A stretch of DNA of 64,000 nt from an uncultured Prevotella sp. (GCA_900316015.1 ONBG01000011.1:1-64000), one strand, 5' to 3'. Shown: positions 10,401 through 19,252, counted from the stretch's first letter. A program made the numbers and translations. Notes: generated from the letters alone by a model not told the origin.

Positions 10401-10519
10401 GTAAAGCCAATACCCTTGACCGTGTCAAGAGCAGCACAGGCTCTGTTTCTCTCCGTATCGTAGAAGTAGACTTGCTCAAGAAGGTGAAAACGCTACAAGA
10501 TCAAGGAACACAGATGTGA
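7439..10519 (+). CDS. Secreted glycoside hydrolase family 2 protein with discoidin-like C-terminus
   Basis: A 1026-aa protein with a signal peptide (residues 1-21, cut after LSA). The GH2 order is jelly-roll sugar-binding (about 25-185), Ig-like (190-310), TIM barrel (315-600), then DUF4982-like and Ig-like domains (about 615-830) and an F5/8 type C-like domain (about 860-990, containing GNSFDDNERSEWKSDG). The nucleophile is E488 in MMEYH. The acid/base motif is unusual: the canonical WSxGNE reads FYESGNKG, so Lys431 stands where the Glu should be and Glu427 lies four residues earlier. Family members cleave beta-linked galactose, glucuronic acid or similar residues from the periplasm; the substrate here cannot be told. 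It is monocistronic, without SusC/SusD genes nearby. Confidence 0.9.
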   Translation: MKLKFYMLLWLVLCFVCHLSAMDRKKINFNGGWLMRIGDGDHWYAPTASEAEYKPVTLPHAFNEAEAFKVSIEHLSDTIVWYRKHFHLDDVSDRKFFLELEGIRFGADVWLNGRYVGLTENGVMASGFDLTPAVKNGENVLALRVDNSWRYRERATGARFQWNDKNFNANYGGIPKNVYLHVTGTVYQTLPLYSSLQTTGTYIYGSDYDIPRRQVVVHAESEVKNESGQAQTLRLLTVLVDAQGKEVARFMGNPVQVTSGGKETLKAQGFLSGAHFWSWGYGYLYTVTTALVHEDGTVSDLVRTRTGFRKTRYADGKIWLNDRVLMVHGYAQRTSNEWPGVGMSVPAWLSDYSNHLMVESGGNLVRWMHVTPWKQDVESCDRVGLLEAMPAGDAEKDAQGRQWDQRKLLMRDAILYNRNNPSIIFYESGNKGISTEHMKEMKAIRDTYDPFGGRAIGCREMLDDTVAEYGGEMLYVNKSTTKPMWMMEYHRDEGLRKYWDDQSYPFHRDGDGPLYRGKPAAEYNHNMDSFAASMVERWYDYFVARPGTGRRVNAGGVKIVFSDTNTHHRGEANYRTSGVTDAMRIPKDAFYAHQVMWDGWVTPEFDRTYIVGHWNYSPGMVKHREYVVSTGDEVELFLNGKSLGKGTRSYEYLYTFKDIPWQPGTLIAVSRRAGKEISRDSLVTAGKPDHLKVTTIQDPEGFKADGADMALVQVEVVDREGRRCPLDNRMLHFNLQGEGKWLGGIATPQGRNGFKGLIHESDSTERQRRRKSGLLDASDAENVFDNYIRKKDLPVECGINRILVRSTPTAGTMTITVSTDGLDSASVTLSTNPVNQEHDLPSYTLPIRTDRGETPSSPSYTPVFETVKVISATAGSYQSEVGNSFDDNERSEWKSDGKEENAWVTYHLASKTEVDVISIKLTGWRNKRYPLSVYAGKKLVWSGWSYPTLGYCYLPIGKSVRANKLTIRMTGPEQTVGETSDTAELAGGKANTLDRVKSSTGSVSLRIVEVDLLKKVKTLQDQGTQM

Positions 10520-10546
10520 CCTAATACGATTCCTCCAGAAAATAAG

Positions 10547-10585
10547 AACGAGTTATTTGACTGAAGTCCAGTCTCATAACTCGTT
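10547..10585. terminator. Terminator after the first GH2 gene
   Basis: AACGAGTTAT (10547-10556) pairs perfectly with ATAACTCGTT (10576-10585), with an inner GACT/AGTC stem, followed by CGTTTTCG. It probably serves the GH2 gene and could also stop the minus-strand tRNA transcript. Confidence 0.75.
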
Positions 10586-10604
10586 CGTTTTCGCTTTGTT
10601 GTTG

Positions 10605-10685
10605 TGCGCCTGACAGGACTCGAACCTGCACAGCGTAGCTACTAGATCCTAAGTCTAGCGCGTCTACCAGTTCCGCCACAGGCGC
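10605..10685 (-). tRNA. tRNA-Leu (anticodon TAG)
   Basis: An 81-nt class II tRNA on the minus strand. The acceptor stem GCGCCTG/CAGGCGC is perfect, with discriminator A. The D-arm has GGTAGACGC, the anticodon stem CTAGA/TCTAG encloses loop CTTAGGA (anticodon TAG, reading CUA), a short variable arm GTAGCTACGCTGTG follows, and the T-arm has GGTTCGAGTCC. The 3' CCA is not encoded. Confidence 0.97.
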
Positions 10686-10712
10686 TTAGCAGATGCAAAG
10701 GTACAATAATTT

Positions 10713-11789
10713 TTAGAAATGGACGATCTTTTGCGCACATTTTTCTTGCTTGCCTACAAAAAAGATGCCCCTTGTTGATGCGCGAAGCATCTGGCGCGCA
10801 GTCTCAATGATGGTATCATGTCCTTTCAGGAAATCGTCTTGGGTGAGGTTGACGGCAACATCAGGACTGATGCCGAACTCAGTACTCTGCTTGTCCCTGT
10901 CGTACATCGGGCAAGCGGAAAAGCGAATGCTCCAGCCATTAGGGAGCTCGCTGGAAAAGGGAAGGCCAGCTCCGCCACCCGTTGTGTCCCCAACGACCAT
11001 AACATGCGGGCAGCATTTCATGTATTTGACAAATTCGTTGGCAGCACTATACACTTGGCGGTTCGTGAGTACGATGACATCCTTTTGCCATCTCACCCCT
11101 TTGCTGGGCTTAAGCTTTTGCTCTTCCATCTTCGAAAAGTCATGATGTCCTTTTCCCGTCTTGTGTTGCATGTAGCCTACCAAAATCTCTTGGTTGGTGA
11201 ATCGAGCTGCCAATTGCTCGGCACTGGTTAGGAGTCCGCCGCCATTATCCCGGATATCAATGACCAAGCCATTGCAAGGAGCCAAATAGGTAAGGATTTC
11301 ATCAAGGTTGCCTTCGCCTAAGGCATTCTCGAAGGTGGAGCATCTGATATATCCAATGTTATCATCTAATACGCGGTATTTCATGCCGGTGGAAATCCGA
11401 TAGTCCGTCCCCAAGTATTTGTTGAGCAAGGTGTCACTGATATTGGAAGGATAGTCCTCATGCCATGACCAGTTGCGTGCCAAGTCAAAGGAGGATGACA
11501 TGTTAACATGCCCATCACGTAGTTCGCTGAGCATGTTACCCAAAACTTCAAACAACTGGCTGTCGGCGAGAGGTCCTGCTACCTGTTGGCTGTATTTCTT
11601 GTAGACCGCATCCCAGTTGAGCCCATATGCCTGTGCTTTCTCTTCGAAGAAACAATAATGTTCGTCGATGATGTGCCATAATGCCTCGAAATTTCCATTC
11701 GGGCTATCTTCGTATTCCTCTTCATGGACACAGGCGGTGAGGCATAGGGTCAGAAAGAGGAAAAAAAAGGTTCTAAAACATATTCTCAT
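10713..11789 (-). CDS. S41 family peptidase lipoprotein
   Basis: The chosen start at 11789 gives 358 aa and places a lipoprotein signal directly at the N-terminus (lipobox LTAC, Cys20). An in-frame extension to 11912 would bury this signal. The ATG overlaps the stop of the DUF3316 gene as ATGA. The C-terminal half has the tail-specific protease fold: VIDIRDNGGGLLTSAEQLA, then TNRQVYSAANEF with the probable catalytic Ser, then VVGDTTGGGAGLP. Bacteroidota S41 lipoproteins of this type degrade or process periplasmic proteins; the substrate is unknown. It is the third gene of the parC-DUF3316-S41 operon. Confidence 0.88.
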   Translation of the reverse strand: MRICFRTFFFLFLTLCLTACVHEEEYEDSPNGNFEALWHIIDEHYCFFEEKAQAYGLNWDAVYKKYSQQVAGPLADSQLFEVLGNMLSELRDGHVNMSSSFDLARNWSWHEDYPSNISDTLLNKYLGTDYRISTGMKYRVLDDNIGYIRCSTFENALGEGNLDEILTYLAPCNGLVIDIRDNGGGLLTSAEQLAARFTNQEILVGYMQHKTGKGHHDFSKMEEQKLKPSKGVRWQKDVIVLTNRQVYSAANEFVKYMKCCPHVMVVGDTTGGGAGLPFSSELPNGWSIRFSACPMYDRDKQSTEFGISPDVAVNLTQDDFLKGHDTIIETARQMLRASTRGIFFVGKQEKCAQKIVHF

Positions 11790-12607
11790 GGGCGAATCTT
11801 TAGAATTTGGAAATGACGGACGAATCCGATGAGCAGGACATGGGAATAGACATGTCGTTTCAAGCTGTTGACTTTTGCTTGGTCGTAGTCGCCGAGATAG
11901 CCCACTCGCCATGTGCTCTTCCCAAAGGTGATGTCAAAGGTAAGCATCTGGCGGAGGGAAGGTGCTCTGTTCGGAGTGGTGATGACGACATTATGATCAT
12001 AGTTGCCTTGCGAGAAGATCTCATAGTAAGACTGTCCATAGTTGGGACTGAACATGACACCCAAGAGGGGAATGCCGAGCTCATAGCCAACAGCGATGGG
12101 CACTTGGCGAATATGAAACCTATAGGTGGCAGCACCGGAAGGCAGGATATTCAGGGAAACCCGTGCTTGGAAAGGATTGTTTCCATTGCGGGTGTTATAG
12201 ATGAAACCAAGGTTGGCATCCGCTACGGCACCCGCCTTGAGCTGAAGCCTTCCTCCGAAAAGTTGCCAGTTGTAATGGTATCCATACTCGAATGTATAGA
12301 GACCGGAGATTTCCCCACCTTTCCCTGCTCTGTTGTTGGTATAGGCCATATTGCCACAGTGCACAATTTGCTGGGAGAGATGGCTACCCTCTTTTTCTCT
12401 CGTGGTATGGGATATATACCGTATCTCCTCTCCAGTATATTCCTCTGGAGAGAGATAGGTATCTAAGATGTTTGTATAACCCAGTCCTATCATTTGGACA
12501 TTTGTGATTACGCGGTTACTGCGGATCGTGTCCGACTGAGCACTTGCCCTTACTGAAAGCAAGAGAAATGCCCCTACTGCTATCGCTATCCACCCACACT
12601 GTTTCAT
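11786..12607 (-). CDS. DUF3316 family exported protein
   Basis: The start at 12607 gives 273 aa with a clean signal peptide (MKQCGWIAIAVGAFLLLS, cut after ASA). A start at 12652 is possible but would overlap parC and displace the signal. The mature part is rich in alternating aromatic and polar residues (GLYTFEYGYHYNWQLFGG, AVGYELGIPLLGVMFSPNYG), consistent with an outer-membrane beta-barrel. I recognise it as DUF3316, a Bacteroidota family of unknown function. It sits between parC and the S41 peptidase with a 4-bp overlap to the latter. Confidence 0.82.
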   Translation of the reverse strand: MKQCGWIAIAVGAFLLLSVRASAQSDTIRSNRVITNVQMIGLGYTNILDTYLSPEEYTGEEIRYISHTTREKEGSHLSQQIVHCGNMAYTNNRAGKGGEISGLYTFEYGYHYNWQLFGGRLQLKAGAVADANLGFIYNTRNGNNPFQARVSLNILPSGAATYRFHIRQVPIAVGYELGIPLLGVMFSPNYGQSYYEIFSQGNYDHNVVITTPNRAPSLRQMLTFDITFGKSTWRVGYLGDYDQAKVNSLKRHVYSHVLLIGFVRHFQILKIRP

Positions 12608-12626
12608 GCGAGATGGGAAAGGAAGG

Positions 12627-15344
12627 TCAAGACTTCTCATCTTCAGGTTCATCGGGGAAAAGACTTAACTGTCCGGTCATCTCATCGATCACCTGTTGCT
12701 CACTCTTTCCTGCGTCCGGGTCGAGGTTTTCTTCTTCCTCGTTGTCAAGATCCTCTTCCTTCTCTTCCAGTTTCTCTTGTGTTTCAGGGAACCTGAGCGG
12801 TTCCAGTTCCTCGATCGCTGCAATCTGCCAGGTAGCCATGCGCTTGCCCTTTGCCTTGAAGCCCTTGACCGCGATAAACTGTTCCGCATCTATTTCCATC
12901 GGGTCCCGGAAAGCATCGTTGCCTCCGAAGGTTACCTTGATCCGAGGATAAACCGTGTCGGTGAGCAGTACCGGTATGTTCCTTGGGTTCTCGCCTAAGT
13001 AGTTCTGGTGCTTTTTTGTCGCTTCCATGAGGAATCGCTTGATGTAAGGATAGCCTTGGTTATCCGCATCATAGAGGACAGCAGTCCAAACCTTGTGTGG
13101 TTTCCATTTCTCAATGATTTGAATAGAGTCCTCATAATGGTTGTTGGCATCGAAATTGGTGATGTAAAAATCCCCATTTTTCAAGACTACTAAGATGGAG
13201 TCCCCTTCGTTGAACTCGCCCAACAGTCGTCCGTGCTCATCGTAGTTGAGGCGGTTAACGTCTGGATCGAACCATACTTTCCGTCCTCCTAAGGTAGAAT
13301 GTCCATGGCTCTTGAGTCCAATTCTGTGCACAGCGTTCTTCGTGAGCAGATTACCCTTAGAGGCGCGCCCCTTAATGAGAATGTCGGAAAAATCCTTTTC
13401 GATAAAAATCTTCTTGATCTTAGGAGACGGGTCGAGCGTAACCTTGATAATTTCTGCCTCTCCATTGGGATTTGCAGTGAAATAGCAGACCTTCGAACCC
13501 GGCGTTCCCTGGGTGAGGTCGTACTCCTTGTCTCGGGTCATGCTGGTGACATTGAAACGCTTGATATAGTAATAACCGTGCTTGCCATCCCGATACACCA
13601 CATTATATATCGTGCGCCTGTCGTTCTTCTTGAATACCTGCACATGGATGACGTTCTTGCCTACGAAGATCTTGTCTGCGACCTTCATGACCTTGTATTT
13701 CCCATCTTTGTAGAAGATAATGATATCGTCGATGTCCGAACAGTTGCATACGAACTCATCTTTCTTCAGGCCGGTACCCACGAATCCCTCACTGCGGTTG
13801 ATATATAGCTTCTCGTTTGCCTCAACGACCTTGGTAGAGTCGATGGTATCGAAATTCTTGATCTCGGTGATACGGGGATGGTCCTTCCCGTATTTGTCCT
13901 TGATAAACTGAAACCAATTGATGGTTACATCCGTCATGTGTGCCAGATCGTGGTCGATGCCCTCTATCTCCTTTTTCATCTTGGCGATGAGTTCATCAGC
14001 CTTGTCCTTGCTGAATTTCAGGATACGTTGCATCTTGATTTCCATCAGTCGTAGGATATCGTCACGCGTTACCTCTCGGATGAAAGAAGGCTTGAAGGGT
14101 TCCAATCGCTCGTCGATGTGCGCAACGGCTTGGTCCATGTTCTCCGCGTTTTCAAATTTCTTGTCCTTGTATATCCTCTCTTCGATAAAGATTTTCTCTA
14201 AGGACGCGAAAAAGAGCTGTTCAAGAAGTTCGTCCTTCCTGATCTGCAGTTCTTTTCGAAGCAGTCCCATAGTACGGTCGACGCTATGCCGGAGCACATC
14301 GCTGATGGTAAGGAAGCGTGGTTTGTTATCCTCGATGACGCAGCAGTTGGGCGAGATGTTGATCTCGCAGTCGCTGAACGCATAAAGGGCATCTATGGTT
14401 TTGTCGCTAGATACGCCTGGTGCTAAGTGAACCTGTATCTCTACGTTGGCAGCGGTGTTGTCATCCACCTTCTTTGCCTTGATCTTCCCTTTGTCAATTG
14501 CTTTCAGGATCGAGTCGATCAAGGTTGTCGTTGTCTTGCTGTACGGTATTTCCCGAATTACTAACGTCTTGTTGTCCAACTTTTCTATTTTCGCCCTTAC
14601 CTTCAGAACGCCGCCCCGTTGCCCGTCGTTATATCGGCTGACATCGATGCTTCCGCCTGTGGGGAAGTCAGGATAGAGTTGGAACGGTTCTCCCTTGAGA
14701 TAGTGAATGGCTGCGTCGCAAAGCTCATTGAGGTTATGGGGCAGGATCTTCGAGCTCAGTCCTACGGCGATCCCTTCTGCCCCTTGTGCTAAGAGCAGTG
14801 GGAATTTGGCTGGGAGCGTAATCGGCTCTTTATTGCGCCCGTCGTAAGACAATTGCCAGTCGGTGGTCTTCGGGTTAAAGACCACGTCAAGGGCGAATTT
14901 CGACAGTCGGGCCTCGATGTATCGGGGAGCAGCTGCCCGGTCGCCTGTCAGGATATTTCCCCAGTTCCCCTGAGTGTCAATGAGCAAGTCTTTCTGTCCT
15001 AACTGCACCAAAGCATCACCGATGGAAGCATCCCCATGCGGATGGAACTTCATGGTTTCGCCCACGATATTCGCCACCTTGTTGTAGCGTCCGTCATCCA
15101 TCCGTTTCATTGTGTGGAGGATACGCCGTTGTACAGGTTTCAGTCCATCTTCAATATGAGGAACGGCTCGTTCGAGGATCACGTATGAAGCATAATCCAA
15201 AAACCAATTCTGATACATTCCGCTCAGGTGATGCACGGCTGAGGCATCAAACCGGTTGACGGGCTGATAGTCAGAATGCAGGTCGCTGGTTAATTCATCG
15301 TCATGAGTCTCGATGGAGTCGTTGTCTTTTCTTTCGTCGTCCAT
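12627..15344 (-). CDS. parC: DNA topoisomerase IV subunit A
   Basis: A 905-aa type IIA topoisomerase A subunit. The breakage-reunion domain occupies about residues 40-480, with the catalytic tyrosine Y142 in AAAPRYIEARL and the quinolone-region segment HPHGDASIGDAL (101-112). The tower and coiled-coil follow, then a C-terminal beta-pinwheel with basic repeats. The last 60 residues are very acidic (EEKEEDLDNEEEENLDPD). Together with ParB/E it decatenates replicated chromosomes. The ParC rather than GyrA call rests on overall resemblance to Bacteroidota ParC and the lack of a clear GyrA box. The acidic N-terminus (residues 1-30) is unusual but starts at the only convincing ATG. Confidence 0.92.
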   Translation of the reverse strand: MDDERKDNDSIETHDDELTSDLHSDYQPVNRFDASAVHHLSGMYQNWFLDYASYVILERAVPHIEDGLKPVQRRILHTMKRMDDGRYNKVANIVGETMKFHPHGDASIGDALVQLGQKDLLIDTQGNWGNILTGDRAAAPRYIEARLSKFALDVVFNPKTTDWQLSYDGRNKEPITLPAKFPLLLAQGAEGIAVGLSSKILPHNLNELCDAAIHYLKGEPFQLYPDFPTGGSIDVSRYNDGQRGGVLKVRAKIEKLDNKTLVIREIPYSKTTTTLIDSILKAIDKGKIKAKKVDDNTAANVEIQVHLAPGVSSDKTIDALYAFSDCEINISPNCCVIEDNKPRFLTISDVLRHSVDRTMGLLRKELQIRKDELLEQLFFASLEKIFIEERIYKDKKFENAENMDQAVAHIDERLEPFKPSFIREVTRDDILRLMEIKMQRILKFSKDKADELIAKMKKEIEGIDHDLAHMTDVTINWFQFIKDKYGKDHPRITEIKNFDTIDSTKVVEANEKLYINRSEGFVGTGLKKDEFVCNCSDIDDIIIFYKDGKYKVMKVADKIFVGKNVIHVQVFKKNDRRTIYNVVYRDGKHGYYYIKRFNVTSMTRDKEYDLTQGTPGSKVCYFTANPNGEAEIIKVTLDPSPKIKKIFIEKDFSDILIKGRASKGNLLTKNAVHRIGLKSHGHSTLGGRKVWFDPDVNRLNYDEHGRLLGEFNEGDSILVVLKNGDFYITNFDANNHYEDSIQIIEKWKPHKVWTAVLYDADNQGYPYIKRFLMEATKKHQNYLGENPRNIPVLLTDTVYPRIKVTFGGNDAFRDPMEIDAEQFIAVKGFKAKGKRMATWQIAAIEELEPLRFPETQEKLEEKEEDLDNEEEENLDPDAGKSEQQVIDEMTGQLSLFPDEPEDEKS

Positions 15345-15424
15345 TATGTTATTAAATTCTTATTAGAAATGCCTAAATTACTCTATTTTAACGCAAAAAT
15401 ACAAAGAATTTTCGAAAAAGTGCC

Positions 15425-15432
15425 TATCTTTG
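15425..15432 (+). promoter_or_regulatory. -7 box of the glyQS promoter
   Basis: TATCTTTG, perfect TAnnTTTG, 30 bp before the glyQS ATG. On the opposite strand CAAAAATA (15394-15401, read TATTTTTG) is the likely -7 box of parC, so the 117-bp gap holds divergent promoters. No clear -33 element was seen for either. Confidence 0.6.
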
Positions 15433-15461
15433 CAGCATTATTTCAAATTTTGAACAAAATC

Positions 15462-17006
15462 ATGGCACAAGAAGATGTATTCAAGAAGATTGTAAGTCAT
15501 TGTAAGGAGTACGGCTTTGTCTTCCCAAGTAGTGAGATTTATGATGGACTCGCAGCTGTTTATGATTACGGACAGAACGGTGTAATGCTGAAGAATAATA
15601 TCAAGGAGTATTGGTGGAAGAGCATGGTGCTGCTCCATGAGAATATCGTAGGTATTGACGCAGCTATATTCATGCACCCGACCGTATGGAAAGCATCTGG
15701 TCATGTGGATGCTTTCAACGACCCATTGATAGATAACCGTGATTCCAAGAAACGTTACCGTGCCGATAACCTGATTGAGGATCAGATCGCAAAATATGAT
15801 GAGAAAATCAACAAGGAAGTAGCAAAGGCAGCCAAGCGCTTTGGAGATGCCTTTGATGAGGCTAAGTTCCGGGCTACGAACCCGCGTGTGTTAGAGCATC
15901 AGCAGAAGCGAGATGCCCTGCATGAGCGTTATACTCGGGCTATGCAAGGACCAGACTTGGCAGAGCTCAAGCAGATCATCCTTGATGAGGGGATCGTGGA
16001 CCCGATCTCTGGAACCAAGAATTGGACGGATGTTCGTCAGTTTAACTTGATGTTCTCTACGGAGATGGGCTCAACGGCAGAGGCTACAAGCAAGATTTAC
16101 TTGCGTCCTGAGACAGCTCAGGGGATCTTCGTCAACTATCTGAATGTCCAGAAAACGGGTCGGATGAAATTGCCTTTTGGTATTGCACAGATCGGTAAGG
16201 CTTTCCGTAACGAGATCGTGGCACGACAGTTCGTCTTCCGGATGCGTGAGTTTGAGCAGATGGAAATGCAGTTCTTCTGCAAGCCGGGCACGGAGATGGA
16301 GTGGTTCGAATATTGGAAGAAACATCGTCTTGAGTGGCATGAAAACTTGGGTATGGGCAACGAGAACTATCGTTTCCATGACCATGAGAAACTGGCTCAT
16401 TATGCCAATGCTGCTACGGATATCGAATTCCGCATGCCATTCGGCTTCAAGGAAGTGGAGGGTATCCACAGCCGTACGAATTTCGATCTCTCGCAGCATG
16501 AGAAGTTTAGCGGTCGCCAGATCAAGTACTTCGATCCGGAGACCAATACCAGTTATACTCCTTTTGACGTGGAGACTTCTATTGGTGTCGACCGTATGTT
16601 CCTCTCGATCATGTGCCATAGTTACGTGGAGGAGAAATTGGAAAATGGCGAGACCCGTGTCGTGCTGATGTTGCCGCCTGCCATGGCTCCTGTGAAGCTC
16701 GCTGTCATGCCTTTGGTGAAGAAAGATGGACTCCCAGAGAAGGCACGTGAGATCGTAAATAGCTTGAAGTTCAAGTTCAATACCCATTACGACGAAAAGG
16801 ATACCATCGGCAAGCGTTATCGCCGTCAAGATGCCATCGGTACTCCCTATTGCGTTACGGTTGACTATGACACGCTTAAGGATCAAACTGTTACCCTTCG
16901 CTTCCGTGATACGATGGAGCAAGAACGTGTGCCCATTGATAACTTGGAGAGCATTATCGAGGATAAGGTGAGCATCACCAGTCTTCTTAAAAAATTGTCC
17001 GTATAA
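15462..17006 (+). CDS. glyQS: Glycine--tRNA ligase (homodimeric type)
   Basis: A 514-aa class II aminoacyl-tRNA synthetase of the alpha2 type that charges tRNA-Gly. The start at 15462 (MAQEDVFKKI) follows the -7 box at 15425 by 30 bp; the open frame extends upstream to 15303 but through the promoter and into parC. Visible family features are LRPETAQGIFVNY, the motif-2 region FRNEIVARQFVFRMREFEQ, the glycine-binding SHEKFSG-like SQHEKFSG and motif 3 around TSIGVDRMFL. The C-terminal anticodon-binding domain spans about 400-510. The FKBP lipoprotein starts 7 bp downstream and is likely cotranscribed. Confidence 0.97.
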   Translation: MAQEDVFKKIVSHCKEYGFVFPSSEIYDGLAAVYDYGQNGVMLKNNIKEYWWKSMVLLHENIVGIDAAIFMHPTVWKASGHVDAFNDPLIDNRDSKKRYRADNLIEDQIAKYDEKINKEVAKAAKRFGDAFDEAKFRATNPRVLEHQQKRDALHERYTRAMQGPDLAELKQIILDEGIVDPISGTKNWTDVRQFNLMFSTEMGSTAEATSKIYLRPETAQGIFVNYLNVQKTGRMKLPFGIAQIGKAFRNEIVARQFVFRMREFEQMEMQFFCKPGTEMEWFEYWKKHRLEWHENLGMGNENYRFHDHEKLAHYANAATDIEFRMPFGFKEVEGIHSRTNFDLSQHEKFSGRQIKYFDPETNTSYTPFDVETSIGVDRMFLSIMCHSYVEEKLENGETRVVLMLPPAMAPVKLAVMPLVKKDGLPEKAREIVNSLKFKFNTHYDEKDTIGKRYRRQDAIGTPYCVTVDYDTLKDQTVTLRFRDTMEQERVPIDNLESIIEDKVSITSLLKKLSV

Positions 17007-17012
17007 TCAAGA

Positions 17013-17696
17013 ATGAAGAAAAATCAAGTTTTCTATATCGTTGCCATGTTGATGGCGGTCATGGGGATCTCGTCATGCAGTGAAACGGATGACTCGAAAG
17101 AGGAATTCGTCAACTGGCAGGAGAAAAATGACAGTTATTTCTCTACGGCATATCAGGCAGCCAAGGCTAATGCCAATGGCACTTACAAACTGATCCACAA
17201 CTGGTCGTTCAATGATTCCGTTGCCACCGATCCTGCTAATTACATTGTGGTGAAGGTGTTGAATGAAGGAAAGGGCAGCGGTTGTCCCTTGTACACGGAT
17301 TCCGTCCGTGTCCATTATGAAGGTCGCTTGATTCCCAGTACCAGTTTCCCGAGTGGATGGGTGTTCGACAGTTCATGGTCTGGCGACTATAACCTGAAGA
17401 CTATGGTACCTGTAGTCCTGAGTCCATCCAATTGCGTGGATGGCTTTGCCACTGCCTTGCAGAACATGCACATCGGTGACCGATGGCAGGTGACGATTCC
17501 TTATCAGTTGGGATATGGGACGAATGACTATTCCTCGTCCGGATCGACCGTGACGATCCCTGGGTACAGTAACTTGGTTTTCGATATTACCTTAGTGGCT
17601 TATTACCGTGCCGGAGCAAGCATCCCTTCTTGGAAGGCGAAGGCGAAGCGAGGCGTGGAGTCCACATCCTCAACAGGCTACTGGGTAACAGAATAA
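17013..17696 (+). CDS. FKBP-type peptidyl-prolyl isomerase lipoprotein
   Basis: A 227-aa protein with a lipoprotein signal peptide (lipobox GISSC, Cys22). The FKBP domain covers about residues 85-195: VRVHYEGRLI, VFDSSWSG, the GFATALQNMHIGDRW turn and IPYQLGYGTNDY. A short basic C-terminus follows. It probably assists folding of outer-membrane or periplasmic proteins. It lies 7 bp after glyQS. Confidence 0.9.
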   Translation: MKKNQVFYIVAMLMAVMGISSCSETDDSKEEFVNWQEKNDSYFSTAYQAAKANANGTYKLIHNWSFNDSVATDPANYIVVKVLNEGKGSGCPLYTDSVRVHYEGRLIPSTSFPSGWVFDSSWSGDYNLKTMVPVVLSPSNCVDGFATALQNMHIGDRWQVTIPYQLGYGTNDYSSSGSTVTIPGYSNLVFDITLVAYYRAGASIPSWKAKAKRGVESTSSTGYWVTE

Positions 17697-17734
17697 AGAT
17701 TATCCGTCTTCAGGAATTGCCGGTAGATGGAATA

Positions 17735-17767
17735 GGGGAGTGTGTTGCCAAGACATGCTCCCCTTTT
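17735..17767 (+). terminator. Terminator after the glyQS-FKBP operon
   Basis: GGGGAGTGTGT (17735-17745) pairs with ACATGCTCCCC (17753-17763) over 11 bp with two G-U pairs, followed by TTTT. Confidence 0.75.
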
Positions 17768-17809
17768 CCGCTATCCGCTTCCATAGTATCATAACCTATC
17801 TTCTCTTTC

Positions 17810-19252
17810 ATGTGGAATAAACAGTACAGTGATGCCCTGCTTGCCTCCATCCGCGAGGGACGGGCAATGACAAATGGTGAGAAACTCAGTCTGATTATAG
17901 GATTGAGTATACCTTCTATTCTCGCACAGGTGACGAATGTGCTGATGTTCTATATAGATGCGTCAATGGTCGGATCATTGGGAACGGAGGCCAGTGCTGC
18001 GATCGGTCTGGTAGAGCCTGCTTCTTGGTTGTTTGGCTCTCTGACCGCAGCTGCATCGATGGGCTTTGCCGTTCAGGTAGCGCATTTCATCGGGGCCAAT
18101 GACTTTGACCAGGCGCGTCGGGTGATGAAGCATGGTTTTTTGTGTTGTTTCGCCTTTTCGTTGTTGCTCATGGCAGTAGCAGGCGCGATCTCCGGTCAGC
18201 TTCCTCTTTGGTTAGGTGGTGGCACTGACATTCAGAAGGATGCTTCCTCCTATTTCTTTATTTTCTCCATGGCCGCACCTTTCTTCATGATGGAGAACCT
18301 GTCATCCGCCCTGCTCAAGTCAAGTGGCGACATGAGGAGCCCGAGTGCCATTGCTGTGTTGGCCTGTGTGCTGGATGTTGTGTTCAACTTCCTTTTCATC
18401 TTCCCTTCCCGTACGCTCTCTATACTGGGTATGGATATCCCCATATTCGGCTTCGGCTTGGGCGTGGAAGGCGCAGCCCTGGGTACAGCATTAGCTTATG
18501 CCCTGACTTCGTTGTTGCTCATCTATTTCACTGTGTGTCGCAATCCCATCTTGGCATGGCATCTCGACCGTTCTCCCTTCCAGTGGCAACCTCTTTATGT
18601 ATGGGAGTCGGTTCGCATTAGTGCACCGATGGCCTTGCAATATGTGTTGATGAATGGGGCCCAGATCGTCTCTACGATGATTGTCGCACCGTTAGGGAAC
18701 GTCGCCATTGCAGCCAATTCCTTTGCCGTGACAGCAGAGAGCCTGTGTTACATGCCCGGTTATGGAATCGGTGATGCCGCCTCCACTTTGGTAGGACAGG
18801 CCTTTGGGTCCGGTCGAAAGGAACTGTGCCGTAGCTTTGCCTGGATGACGGTAGGACTGGGCATGATGGTGATGGCGATCATGGGCGTGGTGATGTATGT
18901 CTTTGCCCCGGAGATGATCGGATTCCTCACTCCTGTGCCCGCGGTACGCGACTTAGGTTGCCATGTATTGCGCATTGAGGCATTTGCCGAGCCGTTCTTC
19001 GCTGCGTCGATCGTGGGGTTCAGGGTGTGCATCGGGGCTGGGGATACCTTTAAGCCTGCTGTCATGAACCTGATGTCCATGTGGTGCGTACGCCTGACAT
19101 TGGCTTATCTCCTGTCGAAACAGTATGGGCTTGTCGGTGTTTGGGTGGCGATGGCATTAGAGCTAACTTTCCGTGGTATTCTTTTCCTTGTCCGCCTTTA
19201 TCGTGGGAAATGGATGAAAGCCATCGGGAAAATCAAAAAAGAAGATCTGTAG
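17810..19252 (+). CDS. MATE family efflux transporter
   Basis: A 480-aa protein with twelve hydrophobic segments in two six-helix bundles. The N-terminal half shows SIPSILAQVTNVLMFYIDAS, typical of the DinF/NorM branch; the second half opens with a matching SAPMALQYVLMNGAQIVSTM. MATE proteins export cationic drugs or metabolites using Na+ or H+ gradients; the substrate is not deducible. It is separated from the FKBP gene by a terminator and its own stop codon lies in a hairpin (19241-19260). Confidence 0.93.
   Translation: MWNKQYSDALLASIREGRAMTNGEKLSLIIGLSIPSILAQVTNVLMFYIDASMVGSLGTEASAAIGLVEPASWLFGSLTAAASMGFAVQVAHFIGANDFDQARRVMKHGFLCCFAFSLLLMAVAGAISGQLPLWLGGGTDIQKDASSYFFIFSMAAPFFMMENLSSALLKSSGDMRSPSAIAVLACVLDVVFNFLFIFPSRTLSILGMDIPIFGFGLGVEGAALGTALAYALTSLLLIYFTVCRNPILAWHLDRSPFQWQPLYVWESVRISAPMALQYVLMNGAQIVSTMIVAPLGNVAIAANSFAVTAESLCYMPGYGIGDAASTLVGQAFGSGRKELCRSFAWMTVGLGMMVMAIMGVVMYVFAPEMIGFLTPVPAVRDLGCHVLRIEAFAEPFFAASIVGFRVCIGAGDTFKPAVMNLMSMWCVRLTLAYLLSKQYGLVGVWVAMALELTFRGILFLVRLYRGKWMKAIGKIKKEDL

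Noticed and set aside
11790-11912. N-terminal extension of the S41 peptidase
   Set aside because: It would overlap the DUF3316 gene by over 100 bp and hide the lipoprotein signal that starts at the Met encoded at 11789.
11807-12466. Plus-strand reading frame of 219 codons opposite the DUF3316 gene
   Set aside because: It is antisense to a gene with a signal peptide and recognisable family, has no family likeness itself and no promoter.
15303-15461. N-terminal extension of glycyl-tRNA synthetase
   Set aside because: It spans the promoter and overlaps parC; the family starts at the Met encoded at 15462.
16071-16922. Minus-strand reading frame of 283 codons inside glyQS
   Set aside because: Antisense to a conserved tRNA synthetase core; sequence has no recognisable domain.
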